Shown here: in pieces, positions 34,794-43,865 of the stretch
How the letters are laid out: each line of letters starts with the position of its first letter
Numbering within the stretch: the first letter of the stretch is position 1
Assembly: GCF_001921215.1 (NCBI RefSeq)
Contig: NZ_MSIF01000001.1
Location: 558,001-622,000 of the forward strand
Direction: 5' to 3'
Origin: Actinophytocola xinjiangensis
GTDB lineage: Bacteria; Actinomycetota; Actinomycetes; Mycobacteriales; Pseudonocardiaceae
Length of the DNA stretch: 64,000 nt
The notes under the pieces: generated by a model
Told to the model about the DNA's origin: nothing
The model's input: only the letters and a program-made list of their open reading frames with translations
Databases searched by the model: none
Translations under genes and position numbers: made by a program

Positions 34794-36104
34794 GTGAACG
34801 TCGTTACCCAGCGCTACCTTGCCGCCTGTTCGGACCATGACTCCGGTCTACGGCATGCCGCACGTGATCTCGCTCTGCCGGAGGTGTATCGGACCTCCTA
34901 CGGCGGACTCCAGCTCGACCGGCCGATGCTGGCCCCCGAGTCGGAGATCACCGGGTTCGGCGCGTCCCTGGTTGACCTGTTCGACCTCCTGGTCTCGTTG
35001 CCCGCCCGGGTGAGCGGCGGCGACCTACGCGGATACTGCGCCAGGCTCGGCATGGACGACCGCCTCGCGGACCTGGCGTGCCGTGGCGACCGACACGACC
35101 TTCCGGTGTACGCCCGCGCGGACGCCTACCACGACGGCAACGGATTCCAGCTCCTTGAGCTGAACGTCGGCAGCGAACTGGGCGGCATCGACACGGCCCA
35201 GGTCAACCGCGCCTTCCTCCAGGTCCCCGCGTTCGCCGACTTCGCCGAGCGACACGACCTGCGTCACCTGGACACCCTGCCCAGAACCGCGCGCGCCCTG
35301 CGCACGGCGGCCCGGGAGGTCACCTCCGGCGAACCGGTGATCGCGCTGATCGAGAGCAACGGTGGTCTCGCCGCCCACCAGCACGTCTTCGTCGCCATCC
35401 AGGAGGCGATGGCCGGACTCGGCATCGTCCTGCTGCTCGGTGAGCTGGACGAACTGGGTGAACGCGCCGGCAAGGTCACCCTGCGCGGCACCCCGGTCGA
35501 CGTCATCCTGCGGTACTTCGTCGCCGGCGAACTCGTCGACGACCCGGCCGGGCAGCGCGTCCTGGACCTGGTGCTCCGAGCGCGGGACACCGTGCTGTTC
35601 GCCCCGCTCAGCGCCGCGGCCTTCGCCAGCAAGGGCAGCCTCGCGATGCTGCACGAGCCCGACGTCGCCGGCACGCTCTCGGCCGGGGAACGCGCGTTGG
35701 TCGACCGGATCGTGCCGTGGACACGCCTGCTCGCCGGCGCCGACCCCGAGCTGGTCGAACGCTGTCGCGACGAACGCGAAGAACTGGTCCTCAAGCCGGG
35801 AATCGGCTACGGCGGTGTCGGCACCGTCGTCGGTCACGAGGTGTCCGACGAGGAATGGCACCACGCACTCGCCGAACGGACCACCGGCGACCACGTCGTC
35901 CAGCGACGGGTCCGCCCGGCCACCGAGTCCGTGATGGACGCGGACACCGGCGCCATCGACGAGTGGGTCGCCAACTGGGGGATCTTCGTCGACGCCGACG
36001 GGTACGCCGGCGGTTTCGTGCGGGCACTGCGGCCCGAGCACGGTGCTGTCGTGTCCTATTCGAACAAGGGCACCCGGGGCACCTGCGTCTTCACCGCGCC
36101 CTAG
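34794..36104 (+). CDS. ATP-grasp-like ligase, glutathionylspermidine-synthase-like C-terminus
   Basis: A 436-residue protein, first gene of the cluster. The C-terminal half has LVLKPGIGYGGVGTVVG, a glycine-rich ATP loop, and GDHVVQRRVRP, followed by NWGIFVDADGYAGGFVRAL, the arrangement seen in glutathionylspermidine-synthase-like and other circularly arranged ATP-grasp proteins. Earlier, FQLLELNVGSELGGID could be part of the substrate or metal site. It probably activates a carboxylate with ATP and joins it to an amine. The GTG start has GGGGGA nine bases upstream. I cannot name the family exactly. Confidence 0.66.
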   Translation: MNVVTQRYLAACSDHDSGLRHAARDLALPEVYRTSYGGLQLDRPMLAPESEITGFGASLVDLFDLLVSLPARVSGGDLRGYCARLGMDDRLADLACRGDRHDLPVYARADAYHDGNGFQLLELNVGSELGGIDTAQVNRAFLQVPAFADFAERHDLRHLDTLPRTARALRTAAREVTSGEPVIALIESNGGLAAHQHVFVAIQEAMAGLGIVLLLGELDELGERAGKVTLRGTPVDVILRYFVAGELVDDPAGQRVLDLVLRARDTVLFAPLSAAAFASKGSLAMLHEPDVAGTLSAGERALVDRIVPWTRLLAGADPELVERCRDEREELVLKPGIGYGGVGTVVGHEVSDEEWHHALAERTTGDHVVQRRVRPATESVMDADTGAIDEWVANWGIFVDADGYAGGFVRALRPEHGAVVSYSNKGTRGTCVFTAP

Positions 36105-36194
36105 CCCAGATCCGCCAAACAGCACCGAGACACCCCTCCGAAGCGTGCCCCTCGTCGGGCCGTCTTCGGCTGCTCGCGGAAGGGAGCTGTGTCC

Positions 36195-37454
36195 ATGGCA
36201 GATTCGCCGACCGGCGACACCCGTGCACACGTCGTCGTCATCAACCGATGGCGTGAGCACTACGCCGAGTACGCCGGCTATCTCGACCACCAGACACACC
36301 GCGTGACCTACATCAGCACCTCGGTCGGCCTCGGCTCGGTGCCGGACACGGCGGCCGACGTGGTCCTGGTCGAGGCCACCGACGATCTCGACGAGGCCCG
36401 CGCCGCGCTCGCCGAGCTGGTGCGCCGGCACGGCCGGCCACATCGGATCGTCGCGCTCAAGGAGGACGACCTCCTGGTCGGGGCACAGCTGCGCGCCGAC
36501 CACGACGTGCCGGGCGACCGGCCGGCCGACCTGGTCCGCTTCCGCGACAAGTTCCTGATGTGCCAGGCGATCGAGGCCGCCGGAGGGCCGGTGCCGCGGT
36601 TCGCCGCTGTGGACGGTCCCGCCGGGATCCTCGACCTGGCCGACCGGGCCGGCTGGCCGCTGGTGCTCAAACCGAGGGTGGGCAGCTCCAGCGCCGGCGT
36701 GGTGCTGCTGACCGGGCTGTCCGACGTCGCCGAGCTGGCGCCGTTCACCGAGCCGATGATGGTCCAGGCGTTCAACCCGCATCCGATCCACCACGTCGAC
36801 GGCGTCTTCACCGGCACCGGGCTCGACCGGTGGCGGGTGTCGCGGTACGTCAACACCTGTCTCGGTTTCCGCGAGGGCACCGTGCTCGGCTCGGTCGAGG
36901 AGGACGACCCGGAGGTCGTCGCGGCCGTCGGGGCGGCGGCCGCCGCGTTCCTCGGCGCGCTCACCGACGCCCCCGTCCCGTTCCATCTCGAGGTCTTCGT
37001 CGAACGCGGCCCCACCGGGGTCTCCTGCTCGTTCCTGGAGGTCGGGGCCCGCGTCGGCGGCGCGGAGATCCCGTTCATCTGGCGTGACCTGCACGGCTGG
37101 GACCTGATGCGCGTCGCCTTCGACCTGCAGATGCGTGCCACGCCGCGACCGCCGGGCCGGGAGACCGGCGAGGCCGGCGGCTGGCTGCTGGTCCCGGCCC
37201 CCGCCACCCGACCGTGCGTGATCACCGAGGCGACCCCGATGGTCGGCCGGGAACCCGGCCCGTACGCCGAGGTCCTGCTCAGCCCGGGGGAGGTGCTGCC
37301 CGACGCCGACGCCTACTACGAGCACGTCGGCGGCCGGTTCCGCTTCCGCGGCCGGACCACCGCCGACGTCGAGGCCGCCCTGATGGCCACCGCGGCCGAG
37401 TTCCGGGTGCACGCCGAGCCCACCACCGCACACCTCCAGGAGATGACCCGATGA
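36195..37454 (+). CDS. ATP-grasp amino-acid ligase
   Basis: A 419-residue ATP-grasp protein. RDKFLMCQAIEAAGGPVPRF starts the ATP-grasp core near residue 115, WPLVLKPRVGSSSAGVV is the lysine-glycine ATP loop, and SFLEVGARVGG carries the metal-binding acid and asparagine-like position. This layout matches ligases that make amide bonds between amino acids or acids and amines. ATG 36195 was chosen over GTG 36189 because GGAAGGGAG is eight bases away. Its stop overlaps the dioxygenase ATG. With the genes at 34794 and 44581 the cluster encodes three such enzymes, so several amide bonds are probably formed. Confidence 0.85.
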   Translation: MADSPTGDTRAHVVVINRWREHYAEYAGYLDHQTHRVTYISTSVGLGSVPDTAADVVLVEATDDLDEARAALAELVRRHGRPHRIVALKEDDLLVGAQLRADHDVPGDRPADLVRFRDKFLMCQAIEAAGGPVPRFAAVDGPAGILDLADRAGWPLVLKPRVGSSSAGVVLLTGLSDVAELAPFTEPMMVQAFNPHPIHHVDGVFTGTGLDRWRVSRYVNTCLGFREGTVLGSVEEDDPEVVAAVGAAAAAFLGALTDAPVPFHLEVFVERGPTGVSCSFLEVGARVGGAEIPFIWRDLHGWDLMRVAFDLQMRATPRPPGRETGEAGGWLLVPAPATRPCVITEATPMVGREPGPYAEVLLSPGEVLPDADAYYEHVGGRFRFRGRTTADVEAALMATAAEFRVHAEPTTAHLQEMTR

Positions 37455-38167
37455 GGGACTACAACGAACAGATCCTCTCGGGCGACGGTGTCGACGACTA
37501 CGCCCGCTACATGCGCACCGACACGCTGCTGTCGTTGCAGCGCGGCCCGGACGAGGTGATCCACCGCGACGAGCTGCTGTTCCAGGTGGTGCACCAGTCC
37601 AGCGAGCTGTGGCTCAAGCTGGTGTGCTCGGAACTGTGCGAGGCCGCGGTCAAGGTGCGCGACGGTGACCCGGTGGCCGCGGCCGGCCTGCTGGCCCGCT
37701 CCTCGCTGGGCATCCACCTGGTGACCGAGCAGCTGGAGATGTTCCGGTTCCTGTCCCCGTGGGACTTCCAGACCATCCGGACCGTGCTCGGCCACGGTTC
37801 CGGTGCGGACTCGCCGGGGTGGCGCTCGGTGCAGCGCGCCGGCCGCGACCTCGAACGTGCCTTCCACGACTTCGTCGACACGCGCGGCCTGGACATCGCC
37901 GGCCTGTACCGCGAGGGCCAGGGCAGCCGGGAGCACCAGCTGGCCGAGGCGATGATCGAGTGGGACGAGCGGGTGTCGCTGTGGCGCGTGCGGCACTACA
38001 AGATCGCCACCAGGGTCAACGGCAACCAGACGGTCGGCACCCAGGGGACTCCGGTGGACACCCTGGCCAAGCTGATCGAGTACAAGTTCTTCCCCGAGCT
38101 GTGGGCGGTGCGTACCGAACTGACCTCCAGCGGCCCGATGGGTGACTACCACCTGGCCAGGTCATGA
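37451..38167 (+). CDS. Tryptophan 2,3-dioxygenase family haem protein
   Basis: A 238-residue, slightly short member of the tryptophan 2,3-dioxygenase family. HRDELLFQVVHQSSELWLK holds the distal His48, PWDFQTIR ends in Arg110 that would bind the carboxylate, and LWRVRHYK holds His182, the haem ligand. The usual GPSSGFQS loop is replaced by GHGSGADSPGW, and GTGGS by VGTQGT, so substrate position or product may differ. The normal reaction is L-tryptophan plus oxygen to N-formylkynurenine. It overlaps both neighbours by ATGA and is followed by a second superfamily member at 39294. Confidence 0.87.
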   Translation: MRDYNEQILSGDGVDDYARYMRTDTLLSLQRGPDEVIHRDELLFQVVHQSSELWLKLVCSELCEAAVKVRDGDPVAAAGLLARSSLGIHLVTEQLEMFRFLSPWDFQTIRTVLGHGSGADSPGWRSVQRAGRDLERAFHDFVDTRGLDIAGLYREGQGSREHQLAEAMIEWDERVSLWRVRHYKIATRVNGNQTVGTQGTPVDTLAKLIEYKFFPELWAVRTELTSSGPMGDYHLARS

Positions 38168-39312
38168 CCCCCGAGGACTTCCGCGCGCGTTTCCCGTCGC
38201 TGGGCCGCCGGACCCACCTGGCCAGTTGCAGCCTCGGCGCACGGTCGGTCGACCTCGACGACGCGCTGCACCGGATGCTGGAGGACATGGCCTCCGGCGG
38301 TGCCCCGTGGCAGCTGTTCGAGGAACAGGTCGCCGGGGCCCGTGACCGGTTCGCGGCGCTGATCGGTGCGCGCCCCGACCAGGTCGCCGTCCTGCCCGAC
38401 GCGTCGACCGGGGCGTACCAGGTGGCCTCCACACTGGACTGGACGGGGCGGCCGGGGATTCTCGGCAGCACCCAGGAGTTCCCGTCGATCGCGCACGTCT
38501 GGCTGGCGCAGCGGTCACGGGGGGCGGAGGTCTCGCTGACCGAGGACCCCCACGACCTCGCCGGGATGATCGACGAACGCACCCGGCTGGTGTCGGTGCC
38601 GCTGATCACCTACCAGAGTGCCCGGCGCTCCCCGGTGGAGCAGCTGACGGCGCAGGCGCACGCGATGGGCGCCCGCGTGTTCGTCGACGCCTACCAGGCC
38701 GGTGCCGCCGGGGCGGTCGACGTCCGCGAGCTCGGCTGCGACTACCTGGTCATGGGCACGATGAAGTACCTGCTCGGCCTGCCCGGCCTGGCGTTCCTGT
38801 ACGTGCGGGAACCGGAGCGGACCGACCTGCCGCCCAGCCTCACCGGGTGGTTCGGTCGTACCGACCCGTTCGCCTTCGACCCGACGGCACTGGACTTCGC
38901 GGCCAGCGCCGACCGGTTCCGTGCCGGCACGCCGTCGGTGCCGGCGGCCTACGCCGCGGACGCCGGCCTGCGCCTGATGGGTCTGCTCGACCCGTACGCG
39001 GTACGCGAACACGTCCACGACCTGACAGACCTCGCGATCGAGCGGTTGACCGCCGCGGGTGAGCGGGTCCAGGCCGCCGCGAGGAAGAGTCGCGGAGCCC
39101 ACATCGGCCTGTACGACGCCGATCCGGCGGCCCTGGGCGCCGCGCTGGCGCAGCGTGGTGTCGCGGTCGCGCCGCGCGGCCAGGTCGTGCGGATCTCCCT
39201 GCACTACTACAACAACGCCGAGGACGTCGCCGCGCTGTGCGACGCGCTGGCCGAGCTGCGAGGGGCGGCTCGGGCGACTGACGAAGAGGTCCTATGTGCA
39301 CCCACGAGCTGA
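38164..39312 (+). CDS. Class V PLP-dependent enzyme (aminotransferase/kynureninase-like)
   Basis: A 382-residue class V (fold type I) PLP protein. PDASTGAYQ binds the phosphate, Asp175 in VFVDAYQ pairs with the pyridine nitrogen, and Lys201 in VMGTMKYLLG is the expected Schiff-base lysine. Class V contains kynureninases, cysteine desulfurases and serine-type aminotransferases. It is not a textbook kynureninase by motif, but its position between two tryptophan-dioxygenase-family genes makes a kynurenine-type substrate attractive. The ATG overlaps the dioxygenase stop, and the following gene begins 19 bases before its stop. Confidence 0.82.
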   Translation: MTPEDFRARFPSLGRRTHLASCSLGARSVDLDDALHRMLEDMASGGAPWQLFEEQVAGARDRFAALIGARPDQVAVLPDASTGAYQVASTLDWTGRPGILGSTQEFPSIAHVWLAQRSRGAEVSLTEDPHDLAGMIDERTRLVSVPLITYQSARRSPVEQLTAQAHAMGARVFVDAYQAGAAGAVDVRELGCDYLVMGTMKYLLGLPGLAFLYVREPERTDLPPSLTGWFGRTDPFAFDPTALDFAASADRFRAGTPSVPAAYAADAGLRLMGLLDPYAVREHVHDLTDLAIERLTAAGERVQAAARKSRGAHIGLYDADPAALGAALAQRGVAVAPRGQVVRISLHYYNNAEDVAALCDALAELRGAARATDEEVLCAPTS

Positions 39313-40535
39313 GGCACTGGTTACGCAGTCCACAGCTGCGCACCTTTCCCTTCGACCAGGTGGTCCGACACTTCCACGAGGTCGGCAAACACTTCGTCGC
39401 GGCTGAGCTGCTCGACCTGCTCGCCAGGGCGCGCCAGCTGCTGCCGTCCCTGCCGGGTCCGTGGCCGCAGCTGCGGACGCTGGCGTCCTTCCTCGACACG
39501 GCGTTGGACAAGCCGGACGGACGGTACGACTACGGCACCTACCTGGGACTCTCGCTGCTCCAGGTGCCCCATGTGGACGATCCGGTCGAACAGGCCCCGT
39601 TCGCCAGGACCCGCTGCGACCGGCTGAGCGCACAGCTGCTGGCCGACGCGCTGGCCTTCGAACTGGTCGCCGCCGAGGAGGGCGCGACGCTGCTGCCCGC
39701 GATGCGCCCGGCCCCGGACCTGGTCACCAAACGGCACAAACACGGTCTGCGGGTGCTGCGGCCGATCCTGGTGCGGATGAACCTCGAACGCGCGCTGACC
39801 GGCACCGCGCCCGAGGAACTGGCACGGCAGGCGGCCGACGCGGTCCACGCCGACATGTCGATGACCGAGCAGCGGGCGATCCAGCTCAGCGTGCTGCCGG
39901 TGTACACCGCGCACGACGAGTACCTGTTCCTGCGCGTGCTGCAGACGTTCGAGACGACGTTCGCGCTGCTGGCCGTCCAGCTGCGGGCGGTGATCGCCGC
40001 GTTCGCCGAACGGCGGGTCGACGAGGCGGTGCACTTCCTGTCGGTGTCGGCCACCGCGCTGTCCGAGTCCGCGCCGCTGTTCTCGATGCTGGCCACCATG
40101 CAGGTCGAGTCGTTCCGCACCTTCCGGCAGTTCACCGAGGGCGCGAGCGCGATCCAGTCCACCAGCTACAAGATCCTCGAGTCGCTGTGCCGCCGGCCGG
40201 ACGAGGACCGGCTCGACTCACCCGCCTACCACTCCGTGCCTCCGGTGCGTCAGCGGGTGCTCGACGGACAGGCCACCCTGGACGACGCCTACCGGGAGGC
40301 CGTCGACTCCGGCGACCTCGACCCGCGCGACCACGACCGGCTCGCCGAGGCCATGTCCTCCTTCGCGCACGGGCTGCTGCGCTGGCGCAACACCCACTAC
40401 CGCCTGGCGGTGCGGATGCTCGGCGAGGCGTCGGGCACCGGCTACACCCAGGGCACGCCCTACCTGAACGCGGTGCGGGACATCCCGGTGTTCCGCACCG
40501 TCACGGACACCGAGAACACCGCGAGGACGTCATGA
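39294..40535 (+). CDS. Second tryptophan-dioxygenase-superfamily haem protein (long form)
   Basis: A 413-residue protein whose C-terminal 230 residues follow the haem-dependent aromatic oxygenase pattern: HDEYLFLRVLQTFE at 208-220, FRQFTEGASAIQSTSYKILE at 277-296, and the haem ligand His368 in WRNTHYRLAVRMLG before GTGYTQGTPYL. The distal histidine of tryptophan dioxygenase is Leu216 here, so the reaction probably differs; the superfamily includes PrnB and aromatic-ring hydroxylases. The N-terminal 190 residues are an extra helical part. Codon 10 is TTA (39321-39323), the hallmark of bldA-type control in streptomycetes. It overlaps the PLP gene by 19 bases and the monooxygenase by ATGA. Confidence 0.75.
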   Translation: MCTHELRHWLRSPQLRTFPFDQVVRHFHEVGKHFVAAELLDLLARARQLLPSLPGPWPQLRTLASFLDTALDKPDGRYDYGTYLGLSLLQVPHVDDPVEQAPFARTRCDRLSAQLLADALAFELVAAEEGATLLPAMRPAPDLVTKRHKHGLRVLRPILVRMNLERALTGTAPEELARQAADAVHADMSMTEQRAIQLSVLPVYTAHDEYLFLRVLQTFETTFALLAVQLRAVIAAFAERRVDEAVHFLSVSATALSESAPLFSMLATMQVESFRTFRQFTEGASAIQSTSYKILESLCRRPDEDRLDSPAYHSVPPVRQRVLDGQATLDDAYREAVDSGDLDPRDHDRLAEAMSSFAHGLLRWRNTHYRLAVRMLGEASGTGYTQGTPYLNAVRDIPVFRTVTDTENTARTS

Positions 40536-42148
40536 CAGAGTTCACCGGCCAGGTGGGAATCGTCGGTGCCGGGCCGGTCGGCCTGATCGCCGCCCTGCGA
40601 CTGGCCGACGCCGGCGTGTCCAGCGTCCTGCTGGACGTCAAACCGGAACTGCTCCGGCAGGGGTCCAAGGCCTGCCTCATCCAGGGTGACGTGCTGGAGA
40701 TCCTGGACAGGGCCGGCTGCGCGGCGCCGATCGCCGAGGAGGGGGTGACCTGGACCGTCGCCCGCACCTACGTGCGGAACAAGGTGATGCGCACGACCAC
40801 CTACCCGCACGGCCCCGGCTTCGGCCCGTTCGTGAACATCTCCCAGTACCGCATCGAGCAGGTGCTCGCCGACGCGGTCGCCGCCAACCCCCGCTGTGAC
40901 CTCAGATGGGGTCAGGAGGTCGTCGGCGTCGACCAGGACGACGACTCGGTCTCCGTGCGGGTGCGGGACTCCGGGACGGAGGCGGAGAACACGCTGCGGT
41001 TCGAGTACCTGGTGGCCGCCGACGGCGTGCGGAGCCGGATGCGTGAGCTGATGGGCGCGGACTGGACCGGCTACACCCACGCCGACCGGTTCCTGATCAC
41101 CGACATCAAGGCGAAACTGCCGCTGGCCAAGGAACGACACTTCCACTACGACCCGTCCTTCAACCCGGGCCGCCAGCTCGTGATGCACCCCCAGCCCGAC
41201 GACATCTGGCGGATCGACTGGCAGTTGCCGCCCAACGCCGACGTGGACGCCGAACGCGCCGACGGCCGGTTCGACGAGCGGGTCCGCGCGGTCATCGGAG
41301 ACATTCCCTACGAGGTGGACTGGGTCAGTACCTACCGCTTCCACCAGCGGGTCGTGGCCAGGCTGCGGATGGGCCGGGTGCTGTTCGCCGGCGACGCGGC
41401 GCACTCGTTGCCACCTTACGGCTCACGCGGGATGAACAGCGGTATCCAGGACGCCGACAACCTCGCCTGGAAACTCGGCGCCGTCCTCGGTGGACAGGCC
41501 GACGAGGAACTGCTGGAGACCTACCACACCGAGCGCTACGCGGCGGCCAAGGAGAACCTGCGGGTCACCGAGGCGACGATCCGGTTCATGGTGCCGCCCA
41601 ACCGGCTGCGCCGCTGGACGAGGGCCGTCCTGCTCGCCTTCTCGCACACCCTCGGCCTGGCCCGCGACCGGGTCAACAGCGGCCGGATGGCCGAGCCCTA
41701 CGTCTACGACGACTCGGCGATCGTCCAGCCACAGAACGGAAACCCGCTGCTCGGCGCGTTCGCCCCGGACGCCGTCGCCCGGGTCGAGGGCCGGGCGACC
41801 CGCCTGCGCACGCTGCTCAACCGGACGGGTTTCACGGCGTTGTGCGTCGCCAGCGACGCCACCCGAATCGCCGAACTGGCCCAGCGGGTGAAGGCCATCC
41901 AGGACGACGACCAGGTGCTGGTCGTGGTCCTGGCGAGTGGGGTCAGCGGGTTGGACGAGCCGGACGGGGCCATCGTCGCCGACGTCGACCCGTCGGTGGT
42001 CGAGCTCTACGGCGAAGGCTGGTGGCTGGTCCGCCCCGACGGCCACCTCGCCGCCCGGGGCGCGGTCACCGACGACCCCGCCGACGCACTGCGGTTCGGG
42101 CTCGGCCGCCCCACCCAGCCCGCACTCCTGCTGAAGGGAACCCCATGA
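40532..42148 (+). CDS. FAD-dependent aromatic hydroxylase (class A monooxygenase)
   Basis: A 538-residue flavin monooxygenase. GIVGAGPVGLIAALRLADAG from residue 9 is the FAD loop, Asp164-Gly165 (AADGVRSRM) the second motif, and Gly287-Asp288 in FAGDAAHSLPPYGSRGMNSG the third. The C-terminal 130 residues form the thioredoxin-like extension seen in MhpA, PgaE and related hydroxylases. It would hydroxylate an aromatic ring ortho to a phenol or amine with NAD(P)H and oxygen, for example a kynurenine-like or anthranilate-like ring. Coupled at both ends by ATGA overlaps. Confidence 0.92.
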   Translation: MTEFTGQVGIVGAGPVGLIAALRLADAGVSSVLLDVKPELLRQGSKACLIQGDVLEILDRAGCAAPIAEEGVTWTVARTYVRNKVMRTTTYPHGPGFGPFVNISQYRIEQVLADAVAANPRCDLRWGQEVVGVDQDDDSVSVRVRDSGTEAENTLRFEYLVAADGVRSRMRELMGADWTGYTHADRFLITDIKAKLPLAKERHFHYDPSFNPGRQLVMHPQPDDIWRIDWQLPPNADVDAERADGRFDERVRAVIGDIPYEVDWVSTYRFHQRVVARLRMGRVLFAGDAAHSLPPYGSRGMNSGIQDADNLAWKLGAVLGGQADEELLETYHTERYAAAKENLRVTEATIRFMVPPNRLRRWTRAVLLAFSHTLGLARDRVNSGRMAEPYVYDDSAIVQPQNGNPLLGAFAPDAVARVEGRATRLRTLLNRTGFTALCVASDATRIAELAQRVKAIQDDDQVLVVVLASGVSGLDEPDGAIVADVDPSVVELYGEGWWLVRPDGHLAARGAVTDDPADALRFGLGRPTQPALLLKGTP

Positions 42149-43092
42149 CCACCGCACCGCCGTACGCCTGGCAGAACGGCCGCATCGTCGCGTGGGACGA
42201 CTGCGTCGTCCACGCCCGCAGCCAGGGCGCGTTCTGGGGCGCGAACGTGTTCGAGGGGGTGCGGGCCTACCTCAACGCCGACGACGGACGGTCCTACACC
42301 TTCCGCGTGCGCGACCACCTCGCGCGGCTGCGCCGGTCGATGAAGAGCCTGCACATGGAGATCGACCACACCGACGACGAACTGGCCCAGGCGTGCTCGG
42401 ACCTGGTGCTGGCCAACGACCTGGGCGTCGACGTGCATGTGTGCGTCGTGGCCTACTTCGACACCGGCCCCAACTTCGACCCGCTGGCGCACACGACCGA
42501 CACCGGCGTGCACATCACCTCCACCGTGGTGCCGCGGTCGCCGGCCTACGAGCGCGGTGTGGCGGCGACCGTGTCGTCCTGGCGGCGGATCAGCGACGAC
42601 GCGATGCCGCCGAGGATCAAGGCGGGCGCGAACTACCACAACAGCCGGCTCGCCCAGCACGAGGCGAAGCGCAACGGCTACGACACCACGTTGCTGCTCA
42701 ACCAGCGCGGCACGGTCTCCGAGGCCCCCGGCTCGTGCGTGGTGATGGTCCGCGACGGCCAGATCATCACCCCGCCCGGCACCAGCGGCGTGCTGGAGGG
42801 CATCACCGTCGCCACGATGGCCGACCTGGCCGCCGAGCACCTCGGCAAGACCGTGCACCGCAGGGAGATCGATCGCACCGAGCTGTACGCGGCCGACGAA
42901 CTGTTCCTGTGCGGCACGATGACCGAGCTGCTGCCGATCACCAGCGTCGACCGGATCCCGGTCGGCGACGGCGTCCGAGGTCCGGTCACCCACGCGTTGC
43001 AGGAGCGCTACGACGAGGTCGTGCGCAACCGGGTCCCCCGGCCGGACTGGTGCACGCCGGTCGAGCCGGCGCGGGCGGAGGTGCCGGCATGA
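42145..43092 (+). CDS. Class IV aminotransferase (branched-chain/D-amino-acid type)
   Basis: A 315-residue class IV PLP enzyme. FWGANVFEGVRAYLN is the N-terminal landmark, Lys159 in PPRIKAGANYHNSRLA is the PLP lysine, and Glu193 in TVSEAPGS is the ring-nitrogen acid. In branched-chain enzymes the last motif is usually SEGSGEN; here APGS replaces GSGE, so the carboxylate pocket is altered. It may transaminate an unusual amino acid or act as a lyase. GAAGGG is a good ribosome site. ATGA overlaps with both neighbours keep it inside the cluster operon. Confidence 0.89.
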   Translation: MTTAPPYAWQNGRIVAWDDCVVHARSQGAFWGANVFEGVRAYLNADDGRSYTFRVRDHLARLRRSMKSLHMEIDHTDDELAQACSDLVLANDLGVDVHVCVVAYFDTGPNFDPLAHTTDTGVHITSTVVPRSPAYERGVAATVSSWRRISDDAMPPRIKAGANYHNSRLAQHEAKRNGYDTTLLLNQRGTVSEAPGSCVVMVRDGQIITPPGTSGVLEGITVATMADLAAEHLGKTVHRREIDRTELYAADELFLCGTMTELLPITSVDRIPVGDGVRGPVTHALQERYDEVVRNRVPRPDWCTPVEPARAEVPA

Positions 43093-43865
43093 GTCACCTG
43101 TTGACCGAGTTGGCGGCCGCGCTGCGTGGCGGCGCGGTCGAGGTCGTCGACCTGACCGCGCCGCTGTCCGAGGACACCCCGATCATCGGCCTGCCGCCCG
43201 AACGTGGCCAGCCGTGGGCCTTCGCCCGCGAGGTGATCAGCAACTACGACGAGGCCGGCCCGACGGTCTACTGGAACAACATCCGCCTCTCCGAGCACAC
43301 CGGCACGCACTTCGACGCGCCAGTGCACTGGTTGTCCGGCAAGGGATCCCAGGACGTCTCCCAGGTCCCACCCGGCCGGCTCGTCGGTCAGGCGGCCGTG
43401 CTCGACCTGCGGGAGCAGGTCGCGCGGGACCCCGACTTCCTGCTGCGCCGCGAGCACGTCGAGGCCTGGATCGCCGAACACGGCCCGTTGCCGGAGAACG
43501 GCTGGCTGCTGTACCGCACGGGGTGGGACGAGCGCGCGGGCGACCCGGCGCGGTTCCTCAACGACCGGCACACGCCCGGCGTCGCCGAGGACTGCGCGCG
43601 CTGGCTGGCCGAACAGACCCCGCTGTTGGGCATCGGCGTGGAGACCGTCGGCACCGACGCCGGCCTCGCCGGCGACTTCGAACAGCCCTACCCGTGCCAC
43701 TGGTTCTTCCACGGTGCCGGCAAGTACGGCCTGACCCAGTTGCGCAACCTGGGTGAGCTGCCCCCGACCGGTGCGATCGTGATCGCCGGCCCGCTGCCGA
43801 TCGTCGGCGGATCGGGCAGCCCGACGCGCGTACTGGCACTCGTGGAGCGACATGCGGGGACCTGA
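43089..43865 (+). CDS. Kynurenine-formamidase-like metal-dependent hydrolase, copy 2
   Basis: A 258-residue PF04199 protein. The metal residues are His70, His74, Asp76 and His80 in EHTGTHFDAPVHW. The same fold in bacteria gives kynurenine formamidase, which removes the formyl group from N-formylkynurenine, the product of tryptophan dioxygenase. The presence of both in one operon is good circumstantial evidence for that step. Sequence differs clearly from the copy at 28997. It ends the first transcriptional block; a palindrome starts at the base after its stop. Confidence 0.88.
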   Translation: MSHLLTELAAALRGGAVEVVDLTAPLSEDTPIIGLPPERGQPWAFAREVISNYDEAGPTVYWNNIRLSEHTGTHFDAPVHWLSGKGSQDVSQVPPGRLVGQAAVLDLREQVARDPDFLLRREHVEAWIAEHGPLPENGWLLYRTGWDERAGDPARFLNDRHTPGVAEDCARWLAEQTPLLGIGVETVGTDAGLAGDFEQPYPCHWFFHGAGKYGLTQLRNLGELPPTGAIVIAGPLPIVGGSGSPTRVLALVERHAGT

